NCBI GenBank assembly: GCA_023432565.1
Contig: JAEYUL010000031.1
Span: 1-22,412, forward strand
DNA length: 22,412 bases
Direction: 5' to 3'
From: Actinomycetes bacterium
GTDB lineage: Bacteria; Actinomycetota; Actinomycetes; Actinomycetales; Cellulomonadaceae
Notes under the pieces: model-generated
What the model saw: only the letters and a program-made list of their open reading frames with translations
Database searches by the model: none
What the model was told of the DNA's origin: nothing
Shown: piece after piece, positions 14,852 through 22,218 of the stretch
How the letters are laid out: the number at the start of each line of letters is the position of its first letter
Numbering within the stretch: position 1 is the stretch's first letter
Program-made: the position numbers and the translations under genes

Positions 14852-15274
14852 TCAGGCCCCGGCGCGCAGCCGGGCCAGCGCGTCCTTCATGTCGACCGAC
14901 TCACCGTCCTTGCCGCCCGCCCCGATGACGAGCGGCGGGTCCGACGGCTCGGGCCGCACCCCGCGCACGAGGCCGGCCAGGCTGGAGGGCGCGCGCAGCA
15001 CGTAGAACGCGCCGTCGGTGTCGATGGCGACCGTCTCGTCGGTCCGCAGGTACCAGCCCTCGAGCGGGGTCCGGTACCGGTGCCGACCGTCGAACGTGCG
15101 CACTCGCAGCGGCTCGGGCGCGGGGCCGTGCACGCGCGCGTGCGCGATGAACTCCACGATCATCGCGTGTGCGCGCGCCGACTCCGCCTGGCGTCGGCGT
15201 CCGAGCGCCTCGGCGTGCGCCTGCGCGGCCTCGCGGCGCTCCTCGCGCCAGCGTGCGGCCTCGGTGTCACTCAT
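14852..15274 (-). CDS. Conserved hypothetical protein
   Basis: This 140-residue protein is convergent with the plus-strand hydrolase, with only 10 nt between the stops. A charged helical N-terminus rich in Arg, Glu and Ala (MSDTEAARWREERREAAQAHAEALGRRRQAESARAHAMIVEF) precedes a beta-rich part. In that part FDGRHRYRTPLEGWYLRTDETVAIDTDGAFYVLRAP suggests a small barrel. No catalytic motif, signal peptide or membrane segment is visible. The start follows AGGA on the minus strand. Similar short proteins are common in Micrococcales. I cannot assign a function. Confidence 0.75.
   Translation of the reverse strand: MSDTEAARWREERREAAQAHAEALGRRRQAESARAHAMIVEFIAHARVHGPAPEPLRVRTFDGRHRYRTPLEGWYLRTDETVAIDTDGAFYVLRAPSSLAGLVRGVRPEPSDPPLVIGAGGKDGESVDMKDALARLRAGA
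14855..14876. terminator. Possible bidirectional hairpin at the convergent gene ends
   Basis: GGCCCCGGC and GCCGGGCC pair with one bulge around GCGCA, inside the last codons of the minus-strand gene and just after the plus-strand hydrolase stop. It could end the plus-strand transcript. Confidence 0.3.
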
Positions 15275-15323
15275 GCTCGTCCTGATCGGTTCGTCGCGGT
15301 CCCGACCTGAGTCGCCCCTGCCC

Positions 15324-15353
15324 CGGCACCCGTGCGTCGGGGCACGGGTGCCG
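15324..15353 (-). terminator. Strong terminator hairpin of the coiled-coil gene
   Basis: A perfect 12-bp stem, CGGCACCCGTGC with GCACGGGTGCCG, closes a 6 nt loop. It begins 8 nt after the minus-strand stop codon at 15362. It also insulates the hypothetical gene further down on the same strand. Confidence 0.75.
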
Positions 15354-15361
15354 TTCGCGGC

Positions 15362-17692
15362 TCAGTGGGAACCGGCGTGCTCGTCCTGCGGCGCCGCGCC
15401 GTCCTGCTCGCGCTGCTCCTGCGCGCCGTCCCGCGCTGCCGTGTCCTCGGTCGCTTCCGTGTCTCCGGTCGCTTCCGTGTCCTCGGTCGCTGCCGTATGC
15501 TCGTCCGCTGCCGCGTCCTGCCCCTCGGTGTCCGACGAGGGCGCCGCGTCGTCCTGCACGCCCGCGGCGCCGTCTGGCGCCGGCGCGTCCTCGGTGACGG
15601 GCTCCATCACGACGGTGTCTGCGGGGTCGGCTGCCTCGGGCGCCGGCGCCTCGTCCTGCCGGGGCGCGGCAGCCGCGGCCGCGGACAGCGGAGCGGGTCG
15701 GGACTTCGCGCGGGCCTTGGCGGCGGGACGTGCCGCCGCGGGCGCCGATGCCGTGGCGGCCTCGGCGGCCTTGCCCTTGGGCGCCTGGGCCGCAACCGGG
15801 GCGTTGCCACCCGCAGGTCCGTGGGACGCCGTGAAGTCGGCCTCGGCCCGCTGCGCCCGCTCGAGGGCGGCGCGGTCGGGGTTGTGGCCGAGCAGGTTGC
15901 GCAGCTCGTCGAGGTAGGTGGTGATCGACTCGCGCTGACGGTTGAGGTCCTCGACCTGACGTGCCGCGGTCGTGCGCTCGCGCTCGGACTCGATCATGGC
16001 GTCGGAGATCTGCTTCTCGGCGTGCTCGCGTGCCTCCGCGACCACCTTGTCGGCGTTGCGCCGGGCGTTGGACAGCAGCTCCTTGGCGTGGCTCTCGGCG
16101 TCCGTCCGGACCTTCTCGGCCTGGGCGAGCGCCTTGGCGACCCGCTCCTCGGCCTCCGCTGCGTGCGCCTCGGCGTCGCGCACGAGGCGCTCGGTCTCCG
16201 CGCGGGCCGCCTCGTGCCGCGCCGCGTCCTCGCGCTCGCTCGCCTCGCGCTTCGAGGCGATCTCGAGCTCGGCGTCGGCGAGGCGCTGCTCGGCCTCGCG
16301 CACGAGCTCGTCGGCCCGCGCCTTGGCGTTGGCGAGCGTCTCGGCCGCCGAGCGTCGCGCCTCGGTGAGCACCCGCTCGGTGTCGAGCCGCGTCTGCTCG
16401 CGCTGCTCACGCGTCTCGCGCTCGGTGGACTCGCGCAGCAGCGAGGCCTCCCGCTCGGTCGTCTCGCGCAGCTCGGTCGTCTCGCGCTCGGTGGTGTCGC
16501 GCAGGTGCGTGGCCTCGTACGCGGTGCGCTCGCGCAGCTCGGTGCTCTCACGCTCGGCGGCGGCGCGCACCTCGGCGGCGTACTGCTCGGCCTGGGCACG
16601 CAGCGCGGCGATCTCCTGCTCGACCTGCTGGCGCAGCGCCGCGGTCTCGTCGGCGACCGCGGCCCGCAGCTCACCGGTCTCGCGGTCCGCCTGGGCGCGG
16701 ACGAACGCCGAGTACTGGTCCGCCTCGGTGCGAAGCGCGGCGACCTCGGCGGCCACCCGCTGCTGCAGCGCCGTCGCGTCCCGCTCGGCCGCGGCGCGAG
16801 TGGAGTCGGCGAACTCCTGGGCCTGCGTGCGCAGCGAGGTCGTCTCGGCGCCGACCGCCTGACGCTGCTCGGCGACCTCCAGGGCGACGTTCGCCCGCAG
16901 CTCGGCCGCGTACCGCTCGGCCTCGGTGCGCAGCGCCGCCGCGTCGGCCTCGACCTGCTGGCGCAGCGCCGTCGTCTCCTCGTCGGCCGCCTGCCGCAGG
17001 TCCTGGGCGTAGCGGTCCGCCTCGTCCCGCTGCTGTGCGGTCTCCTGCTCGGCACGGGCGCGCAGCTCGCTCGCGGTGCGCTCGGTCGCGACCCGCAGCT
17101 GGGTCGCCTCGTGCTCGACGCTCGCGCGCAGCGTGCCGAGCTCGCGCTCGAGCGACGTGCGGCGCTCGCTCTCCTCGGTCGTGATCGCGCTCTGGATCCG
17201 GGCAGCCTCCCGCTCCGCCGAGCCGACCAGCTCCTCCGCGCGGCGCTGCGCGGCCAGCAGGGTGCTCTCAGCCTCGGTGGCGGCCGTCGCCCGGACCTCC
17301 TCGGCCTCGCGGCGTGCGGTCGCGAGCAGCTCGGCGACCTCGTTCTCGGCGCGCGCGCGCAGCTGGCCCGCGGAGAGCTTGGCCCGCGCGAGGGCGTCCG
17401 CGGCCTGAGCGTTCGCCTGCGTGACGACGTCGGAGGACTGCTCCTCGGCGGAGCGCAGGAGCTGCTCGATGCGCGAGCCGAGCCCGGAGTACGTCGGGCG
17501 CTCGGCCTCGCGGAGCTGGCGGTGGGCCTCCGAGAGCTCGCCGGCGATCTGCATCGCCTTGGCGTCGAGGGCCTCGACCTGGGCGCGGGCCTCGGCGAGC
17601 GCGTGCTCGAGGTCGCCGATCCGGCTGTCGACCGCCTCGCGCTCGTACCCGCGGAAGTTGACGACGGGGAACTGAGGCCGGGCTTCGGGCAC
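15362..17692 (-). CDS. Long hendecad coiled-coil protein, FilP/Scy/DivIVA-like
   Basis: This protein has 776 residues. The GTG start follows GGAGGAG on the minus strand. The N-terminus (FPVVNFRGYEREAVDSRIGDLEHALAEARAQVEAL, residues 8-42) resembles the DivIVA-type GYDrxxVD membrane-recruiting region. The segment REAERPTYSGLGSRIEQLLRSAEEQ (61-85) matches the FilP/Scy group, often labelled cellulose-binding protein. Residues 180-586 form 37 consecutive 11-residue repeats. The first 23 follow xxxExxxxLRx closely. Residues from about 605 are an Ala/Pro then Asp/Glu-rich tail, probably disordered. In streptomycetes such proteins organise polar growth and form filaments, so a cytoskeletal or polarity role is likely here by inference. 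There is no secretion signal. Confidence 0.85.
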   Translation of the reverse strand: MPEARPQFPVVNFRGYEREAVDSRIGDLEHALAEARAQVEALDAKAMQIAGELSEAHRQLREAERPTYSGLGSRIEQLLRSAEEQSSDVVTQANAQAADALARAKLSAGQLRARAENEVAELLATARREAEEVRATAATEAESTLLAAQRRAEELVGSAEREAARIQSAITTEESERRTSLERELGTLRASVEHEATQLRVATERTASELRARAEQETAQQRDEADRYAQDLRQAADEETTALRQQVEADAAALRTEAERYAAELRANVALEVAEQRQAVGAETTSLRTQAQEFADSTRAAAERDATALQQRVAAEVAALRTEADQYSAFVRAQADRETGELRAAVADETAALRQQVEQEIAALRAQAEQYAAEVRAAAERESTELRERTAYEATHLRDTTERETTELRETTEREASLLRESTERETREQREQTRLDTERVLTEARRSAAETLANAKARADELVREAEQRLADAELEIASKREASEREDAARHEAARAETERLVRDAEAHAAEAEERVAKALAQAEKVRTDAESHAKELLSNARRNADKVVAEAREHAEKQISDAMIESERERTTAARQVEDLNRQRESITTYLDELRNLLGHNPDRAALERAQRAEADFTASHGPAGGNAPVAAQAPKGKAAEAATASAPAAARPAAKARAKSRPAPLSAAAAAAPRQDEAPAPEAADPADTVVMEPVTEDAPAPDGAAGVQDDAAPSSDTEGQDAAADEHTAATEDTEATGDTEATEDTAARDGAQEQREQDGAAPQDEHAGSH
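15439..15492 (-). repeat. 18-bp tandem repeat, three copies, in the acidic tail
   Basis: Three 18-bp units (15439-15456, 15457-15474, 15475-15492) differ by only a few bases and encode Thr-Glu-Ala/Asp-rich hexapeptides in the disordered tail. Such a tract could change copy number between strains without breaking the frame. Confidence 0.75.
16397..17155 (-). repeat. 33-bp periodic coding repeat, 23 hendecads
   Basis: The stretch encodes residues 180-432 of the coiled-coil protein as 23 units of 11 residues with Glu at position 4, Leu (sometimes Val, Gln or Thr) at 9 and Arg at 10. Larger similarities recur at multiples of the unit. Residues 246-267, 312-333 and 356-377 are near copies of one another, 6 and 4 units apart, which suggests growth by internal duplication. 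Confidence 0.85.
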
Positions 17693-17789
17693 GAGATCTC
17701 CTCCTCGATGGCGTGGACCAGGGGCTGGAGCTGCGGCTCGCGTCCCGGCGGGGACGAGTGCCGCGGGCGACGATGCGGACGCCGCCCGA

Positions 17790-17809
17790 CCTGACCCGGG
17801 TTCAGGATA
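17790..17809 (-). promoter_or_regulatory. Promoter and inverted repeat of the coiled-coil gene
   Basis: Read on the minus strand, TATCCT (17809-17804) is a good -10 box about 110 nt before the start codon. It overlaps the interrupted palindrome CCTGA-N7-TCAGG (17790-17806), whose centre contains CCCGGG. A regulator bound there would block the promoter. The rest of the 306 nt gap (17693-17998) holds no gene that I can support. Confidence 0.5.
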
Positions 17810-17952
17810 GAGGCTCCCGGTCACCCCGACGGGGGGATCTGCCCGGCTCGGCACGTCCACCACCAGGTCGTCCGGGGCGGGCGACACGGCCGGGACGCGG
17901 CCGCGCGCGGGCACCCGTCTCGTCCCGCGACGTCCGTAGCGTCCGCGTCGAC

Positions 17953-17971
17953 AGGCAGGTCTGCCTATCCT
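17953..17971 (+). promoter_or_regulatory. Promoter and inverted repeat of the membrane-protein gene
   Basis: TATCCT (17966-17971) is a -10 box 27 nt before the GTG at 17999. Directly upstream and overlapping it by one base is the perfect inverted repeat AGGCAG-GT-CTGCCT (17953-17966), between the usual -35 and -10 places. This is a candidate operator. No clear -35 is seen. Confidence 0.5.
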
Positions 17972-17998
17972 GGGGCTCTCCGCCCGAGAGGACTGTGC

Positions 17999-19699
17999 GT
18001 GCGCAAGCGAGTGATCACGGCTGCCGTCGGCGTCGTCGGACTGGCCGTCGTCGGCATCGGCGTCGCCTCCGCGACCATCTGGCGCGCCGACGACGTGCTC
18101 GTCGCGAAGGCCGAGGCGACGACGAGCCTCGTCGTGACGGACCCCGGCGTGCTCGACCTCGCCGGGGACCCGGTGACCGTCCGCGTGACGGCGGCCGAGG
18201 GTGACGTCGTGGCGGTCGTCGGGCGCGACTTCGACGTCCTGGGCTGGGTCGGGTCGGAGGCGTACACGCGCGTCACCGGTCTGGCGAGCTGGACCTCCCT
18301 CGCGACGACACCGGGGCAGTCGGCGACGCCAGACCCGGCGGCGAGCGGCACAGCCGCGCCCACCGCGACGGCGGCCCCGACCGCCCAGGCGACCGCCGCG
18401 CCGTCGGCCCCGGCCACCGCGGACGCGACGGCCGGCACGGACACCCCTGCTGAGGTGCCGCTCCAGGTGAGCCCGGCGGGCAACGACAACTGGTTCGCCG
18501 AGGCGTCGGGCACGCGCTCGGTGGAGCTGGTGTGGCCTGCGCAGGAGGGCCGCTGGAGTCTGCTCGCGGCGAGCACGGGGGGCGCCGCGCCCACGGTCGA
18601 GCTCGCCTGGCCGCGAGTCGTGACGACGCCGTGGCTGTGGCCGTGCGTCGTCGTCGGCGCGCTGCTCGCGCTCGGTGCCGCGCTCGTGCTGCTGCGGGAC
18701 TGGTCGGCGAACCGGCACGGGGCGTGGGAGCCGGTGCACACCGGCGCGGTGCCCGCGGTACCCGACGGCCGACCTCTCACGCGGCGCGAGATGCGCGAGG
18801 CCGAGCTGGCCGCACGGGGCGGGCGCCCCGCGACGGGCTCCGTGCCTCGGGTGACCGGCCCGAACCCGGTGGTCTCCGCGCACGACGAGGGGCGCCACCG
18901 CTCGTCGGCACGGCCCGCCGGCTCCGAGGGGCCCGACGCGCCCGGTGCGTCCTCGGCGGACGCCGAGACGGGCTCGATCGCGCTCAGCCGCCGCGCGATG
19001 CGCCGTGGTGGCTCGTTCCCCACGGCGTCTGTCCCTGCCGTCCCCGGATCGCCGTCGCCGTCCGCGTCGTCGCCGTCCGCGTCGTCCTCGTCCGTCGAGC
19101 CGTCGACGTCGGACGCCTCGTCGGCGGACCCGTCGTCGCCGTCCGCGCGGTCCGGACCGGCGCGCCCCGGGGACTCGGGCGAGCCCTCCGGTCGCCCTCC
19201 GGTCCCGCCGACAGCAACCGGCCGCGGGACGTGGTCGGCCGAGGCTGCGTCGGAGGGTGATGCGAGCGCGCACCCCTCGCCGCCCGGTTCCGGGGTCCCC
19301 GGCGCCTCGTCCGGCGACGCGGCGCCGACGACGGATCCGCGCGCGACGGGCGAGCACGCCGCGCGCACCCGTCCGTCGTGGCTCGGTTCGTCCGGTTCGG
19401 TCGCGGCGTCGACACGCTCGGTCTCGGCCGGTCCCACGCCGGGGTCGGCGAGCGCGACGCCGTCACTCCCCAGCCCCGGTGGCTGGATCCCGCGCGGTCC
19501 CGGCCCCGACGCCCCTGCGACCGGGTCGTCCCCGACGGGCTCGGAGGGTGAGGCCCGCGGGTCCGACGCGGCAGGCTCGCGTGCCGACGCGTGGCGCCGC
19601 GCCTGGGGCCTGCCGGCCGCGCCCGAGCAGGAGGACGGCGAGCAGGGCTCGACCGACACGTCCGAGAACGGCTCCACGACGGGGGAGGCAGGCCGATGA
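17999..19699 (+). CDS. Membrane protein with Thr/Ala/Pro linker and Arg-rich repeat motifs, unknown function
   Basis: This protein has 566 residues. A helix at about residues 5-27 (ITAAVGVVGLAVVGIGVASATIW) is a signal anchor. An extracellular beta-rich part follows (VVTDPGVLDLAGDPVTVRVTAAEGDVVAVVGRDFDVLGWVG), then a Thr/Ala/Pro-rich linker at about 100-152. Next is a second beta segment (WFAEASGTRSVELVWPAQEGRWSLLAAS) and a second helix at about 211-232. The long cytoplasmic tail is low in complexity and carries LTRREMREAE and LSRRAMRR. It ends near ADAWRRAWGLP, a short motif that may be conserved. The GTG follows GAGAGGA at 17986-17992. The next gene overlaps by 4 nt. I do not recognise the family. 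Confidence 0.8.
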   Translation: MRKRVITAAVGVVGLAVVGIGVASATIWRADDVLVAKAEATTSLVVTDPGVLDLAGDPVTVRVTAAEGDVVAVVGRDFDVLGWVGSEAYTRVTGLASWTSLATTPGQSATPDPAASGTAAPTATAAPTAQATAAPSAPATADATAGTDTPAEVPLQVSPAGNDNWFAEASGTRSVELVWPAQEGRWSLLAASTGGAAPTVELAWPRVVTTPWLWPCVVVGALLALGAALVLLRDWSANRHGAWEPVHTGAVPAVPDGRPLTRREMREAELAARGGRPATGSVPRVTGPNPVVSAHDEGRHRSSARPAGSEGPDAPGASSADAETGSIALSRRAMRRGGSFPTASVPAVPGSPSPSASSPSASSSSVEPSTSDASSADPSSPSARSGPARPGDSGEPSGRPPVPPTATGRGTWSAEAASEGDASAHPSPPGSGVPGASSGDAAPTTDPRATGEHAARTRPSWLGSSGSVAASTRSVSAGPTPGSASATPSLPSPGGWIPRGPGPDAPATGSSPTGSEGEARGSDAAGSRADAWRRAWGLPAAPEQEDGEQGSTDTSENGSTTGEAGR

Positions 19700-20724
19700 G
19701 CGGCACGACCCGCACCCGACGCGCGAACCGCCGCGGGCTCGTCCGCGCCGCTGCAGGCACGGCGCTCGTCGCCCTGCTGCTGGGCGCGTGCGCTCCCGAC
19801 CTGCCGCAGCCCGACCCGCCGCCCGCACCCGCGGTGCCCCCGGCGGCGCTCACGGTCCCGCAGTCCGACCGCGTCCTGACGTCCCTCGGGGAGGTTCTCA
19901 CGGCGGCCGACGAGGCGCTCGACCCGGCGGCGCTCGCGCCCCGCGTCGAGGGGCCGGCCCTCGCGATGCGCACCGCCGAGTACGTGCGGGCGTCGGCGAC
20001 CTCGGGCGCCAAGCCACCGACCGCGCTGCCGACCGACGCCCTGGCGATGGTCATCCCGCAGACGACGCAGTGGTCGCGCACCCAGCTCGTCGTCACCGAG
20101 CAGCCCGACGACCTGCAGGCGCCGCGCATCCTGGTTCTGCGACAGGACGACCCGCGCGCCGACTACAAGCTCTGGGGCTGGGCGCGGCTCATGCCGGGCT
20201 CCCAGATGCCGCCGACGGCGACCGCCGAGGTGGGCTCCGAGCCTCTGCCCGCGGACGACACGAGCCTGCTGCTCACCCCGACGGACGCGCTCACGCAGTT
20301 CATGGACGTCGCAGCGAACGGATCGGCGTCCCAGTACGCCGCCAGCTTCGCCGCGAGCCCTCTCGTGCAGGAGATGGCGGACCTGCGCGCGGAGGCCCGT
20401 TCCGGCATCGGCACCGCAGGGACCGCGGCGACGAGCTACGTGATGGACCCGGCACCGGCCACGGCGCTGCGCACGGTCGACGGCGGCGCGATCGTCACGG
20501 GCACGTTCACGGCTGTCTCGCGCATGACCGTCACGCTCGAGGGCGCGACGATCGGGCTGTCCGACCCGTTCTACGCGGCGCTCGCCGGCACGACGTCGGC
20601 GGCGAAGGAGTCCAAGCGGACGTTCACCGGCGTCGTCGTGCTCTACGTCCCGCCGGCTGGTTCGGACGCCCAGGTGCAGGTCCTCGCGGGAGAGCTCGTG
20701 GTGACGGCTGTGACGGCTTCCTGA
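19696..20724 (+). CDS. Putative lipoprotein, possible Tat substrate, unknown function
   Basis: This protein has 342 residues. The leader MSGTTRTRRANRRGLVRAAAGTALVALLLGAC carries a lipobox LLGAC with Cys32. It also has an RRGLVR stretch that fits the twin-arginine pattern, so export by Tat is possible. After a Pro-rich spacer the mature part is mixed alpha/beta without cysteines or catalytic motifs that I recognise (VLTSLGEVLTAADEALDPAALAPRVEGPALAMRTAEY...FTGVVVLYVPPAGSDAQVQVLAGELVVTAVTAS). It probably sits on the outer face of the membrane. It overlaps the preceding gene as ATGA, so the two are translationally coupled and may act together. Confidence 0.82.
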   Translation: MSGTTRTRRANRRGLVRAAAGTALVALLLGACAPDLPQPDPPPAPAVPPAALTVPQSDRVLTSLGEVLTAADEALDPAALAPRVEGPALAMRTAEYVRASATSGAKPPTALPTDALAMVIPQTTQWSRTQLVVTEQPDDLQAPRILVLRQDDPRADYKLWGWARLMPGSQMPPTATAEVGSEPLPADDTSLLLTPTDALTQFMDVAANGSASQYAASFAASPLVQEMADLRAEARSGIGTAGTAATSYVMDPAPATALRTVDGGAIVTGTFTAVSRMTVTLEGATIGLSDPFYAALAGTTSAAKESKRTFTGVVVLYVPPAGSDAQVQVLAGELVVTAVTAS

Positions 20725-20736
20725 CACGATCGACCT

Positions 20737-20760
20737 CGCGGCCGGGCTGCCACGGCCGCG
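20737..20760 (+). terminator. Hairpin after the lipoprotein gene
   Basis: CGCGGCCG (20737-20744) pairs perfectly with CGGCCGCG (20753-20760) around an 8 nt loop, starting 12 nt after the stop. It is a likely terminator separating this pair from the next gene. Confidence 0.6.
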
Positions 20761-20841
20761 CACGGACCTGTCCGGGGCAGCACGCGGCCCGGGCGGCGCG
20801 CACGGCCGGCAGGCACGATCAGCACGACGAAGGACGACGAG

Positions 20842-21771
20842 ATGTCTCAGACCGATCCTCAGCAGCCCCGGCTCGACGTGCGAGGGGCGGTGGACCTGTC
20901 GTCCCTGGCACGGCCCACGCCCGCGCCGGGCACCCCCGGCGGGCTGCCGGAGCCCGGTGCGTTCGTGGTCGACGTCGACGAGTCGTCCTTCCCGGACCTG
21001 GTGCAGCGCTCGACCCAGCACCCGGTGGTCGTGGTCCTGTGGGCGACGTGGTCGCAGGCGAGCCAGCAGGTGGCCGCGGACCTCGCGGCGCTCGCCGACG
21101 AGGACCAGGGTCGCTGGCTCCTGGCTCGGGTCGACGCCGAGGCCAACCCGCAGATCGCGGCCGCCTTCCAGGCGCAGTCGGTGCCGATGGTCGCCGCGGT
21201 GCTCGCGGGGCAGCCCGTCCCGTTGTTCCAGGGCGCGGCACCGCGTGAGCAGATCCGGCCGGTGATCGACCAGGTCCTCCAGGCGGCTGCGGCCAACGGC
21301 CTCACGGGGACCGTGACACCGGCCGCACCGGCGCCCCAGGAGGCGTCCGAGCCGCCGCTGCCCCCGCTGCACCAGGCGGCGTACGACGCGATCGAGCGCG
21401 ACGACCTCGACGCCGCGACCGCCGCTTACGAGCAGGCGCTGCGGGAGAACCCCCGCGACCACGACGCGCGGGCCGGTCTCGCCCAGGTGGCGCTCCTCGC
21501 CCGGACCCGGGACGCGGACCTCACGACGGTGCGCACCGCCGCCGCACAGGATCCGAAGGACGTGGACGCCCAGCTGGCGGTCGCGGACCTCGACGTCCTG
21601 GGCGGGAAGGTCGGGGATGCGTTCGACCGCCTGGTCGACCTGCTGCGCGTGACCGCCGGGGACGAGCGTGAGCGCGTCCGGGTCCGCCTGGTCGAGCTCT
21701 TCGAGGTCGTCGGCGGCGAGGACCCGCGAGTCGTGGCCGCCCGGCGCGCCATGGCGAGCGCGCTGTACTGA
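20842..21771 (+). CDS. Thioredoxin-fold/TPR protein, CnoX (YbbN)-like
   Basis: This protein has 309 residues. A thioredoxin domain (about 35-150) keeps the fold (PVVVVLWATW...LLARVDAEANPQIAAAFQAQSVPMVAAVLAGQPV). The active site reads Trp70-Ser71-Gln72-Ala73-Ser74, so both cysteines of CxxC are gone and it cannot do thiol exchange there. The C-terminal part (about 170-309) is a set of tetratricopeptide helices (AYDAIERDDLDAATAAYEQALRENPRDHDARAGLAQVALL). The layout matches CnoX/YbbN, a holdase that passes clients to GroEL in E. coli. A chaperone-type role is likely by analogy. No signal peptide is present. The ATG follows GAAGGA at 20829-20834. Confidence 0.9.
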   Translation: MSQTDPQQPRLDVRGAVDLSSLARPTPAPGTPGGLPEPGAFVVDVDESSFPDLVQRSTQHPVVVVLWATWSQASQQVAADLAALADEDQGRWLLARVDAEANPQIAAAFQAQSVPMVAAVLAGQPVPLFQGAAPREQIRPVIDQVLQAAAANGLTGTVTPAAPAPQEASEPPLPPLHQAAYDAIERDDLDAATAAYEQALRENPRDHDARAGLAQVALLARTRDADLTTVRTAAAQDPKDVDAQLAVADLDVLGGKVGDAFDRLVDLLRVTAGDERERVRVRLVELFEVVGGEDPRVVAARRAMASALY

Positions 21772-21830
21772 GCCCGCCCTCCGCGTCCGCGCACTGAGCC
21801 CGCCCTCCGCGTCCGCTCACTGAGCCCGCC
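21767..21830 (+). repeat. 26-bp direct tandem repeat at the end of the TPR gene
   Basis: Two copies of a 26-bp unit start at 21767 and 21793, with one difference. A 12-bp partial third copy lies at 21819-21830. Each copy contains ACTGAGCCCGCC. The first includes the stop codon TGA of the TPR gene, so the unit looks like a repeated duplication of the gene's last bases. Confidence 0.85.
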
Positions 21831-21915
21831 GCGGACCGGTGCGAGAGCCTCGTCGCCGTTGCCGGCGCGCCCGGTCTCGCGAGGCGTCCCGTCAGCTGCG
21901 CGAGTCGGTCGCATG

Positions 21916-21945
21916 GCACCCCCGGCCGCGCTCGCGGGCCGGTGC
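21916..21945 (+). terminator. Terminator-like hairpin between the TPR gene and the rRNA promoters
   Basis: GCACC pairs with GGTGC, and inside it GGCCGCG pairs with CGCGGCC with small bulges, around a 2 nt loop. It would isolate the upstream gene from the rRNA operon. No open reading frame with a start and binding site is convincing in 21772-22412. Confidence 0.5.
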
Positions 21946-22019
21946 GGGCGTCTCGGAGCCCTCGTCGCCCGTGATCATGCGGATCGGGCAGCGGTGACCG
22001 GCGTCACCACGCCACGGAT

Positions 22020-22049
22020 TTGCTCTCGGCGCCGTGGCCTGCGTAATCT
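22020..22049 (+). promoter_or_regulatory. Candidate upstream rRNA promoter
   Basis: TTGCTC (22020-22025) and TAATCT (22044-22049) are separated by 18 nt. It lies about 200 nt before the main rRNA promoter, and tandem promoters are usual for rRNA operons. Confidence 0.5.
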
Positions 22050-22218
22050 TCTCGACGTCGCCCAGCAGGGAGGAACGGACACCGCGGAACGTACCGCGAT
22101 GGACGGTCCCGCGGGCGGCGCCCCCCGGAGCTCATCCCAAGCCGACGACCATGTCGCCGGCCTGGTGCGGCGCCCCGGATGCGGGCGAGACCAGGCCGAC
22201 GACCGCTGAACAGGCGGT

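Noticed and set aside
15332..17794. 820-codon open frame on the plus strand, leucine- and glycine-rich and repetitive
   Set aside because: It lies opposite the hendecad repeat and its periodicity is simply the 33-bp coding repeat read in reverse. There is no Shine-Dalgarno sequence, and it also covers the terminator and promoter of the minus-strand gene.
17693..19357. N-terminal extension of the coiled-coil protein to 1331 residues
   Set aside because: The GTG at 17692 has GGAGGAG before it and begins the family-like sequence. The extension would run through both promoters and the opposite gene.
17965..21462. 1165-codon open frame on the minus strand
   Set aside because: It covers three well-supported plus-strand genes, is low in complexity (Arg, Gly, Asp, Ser) and has no domain.
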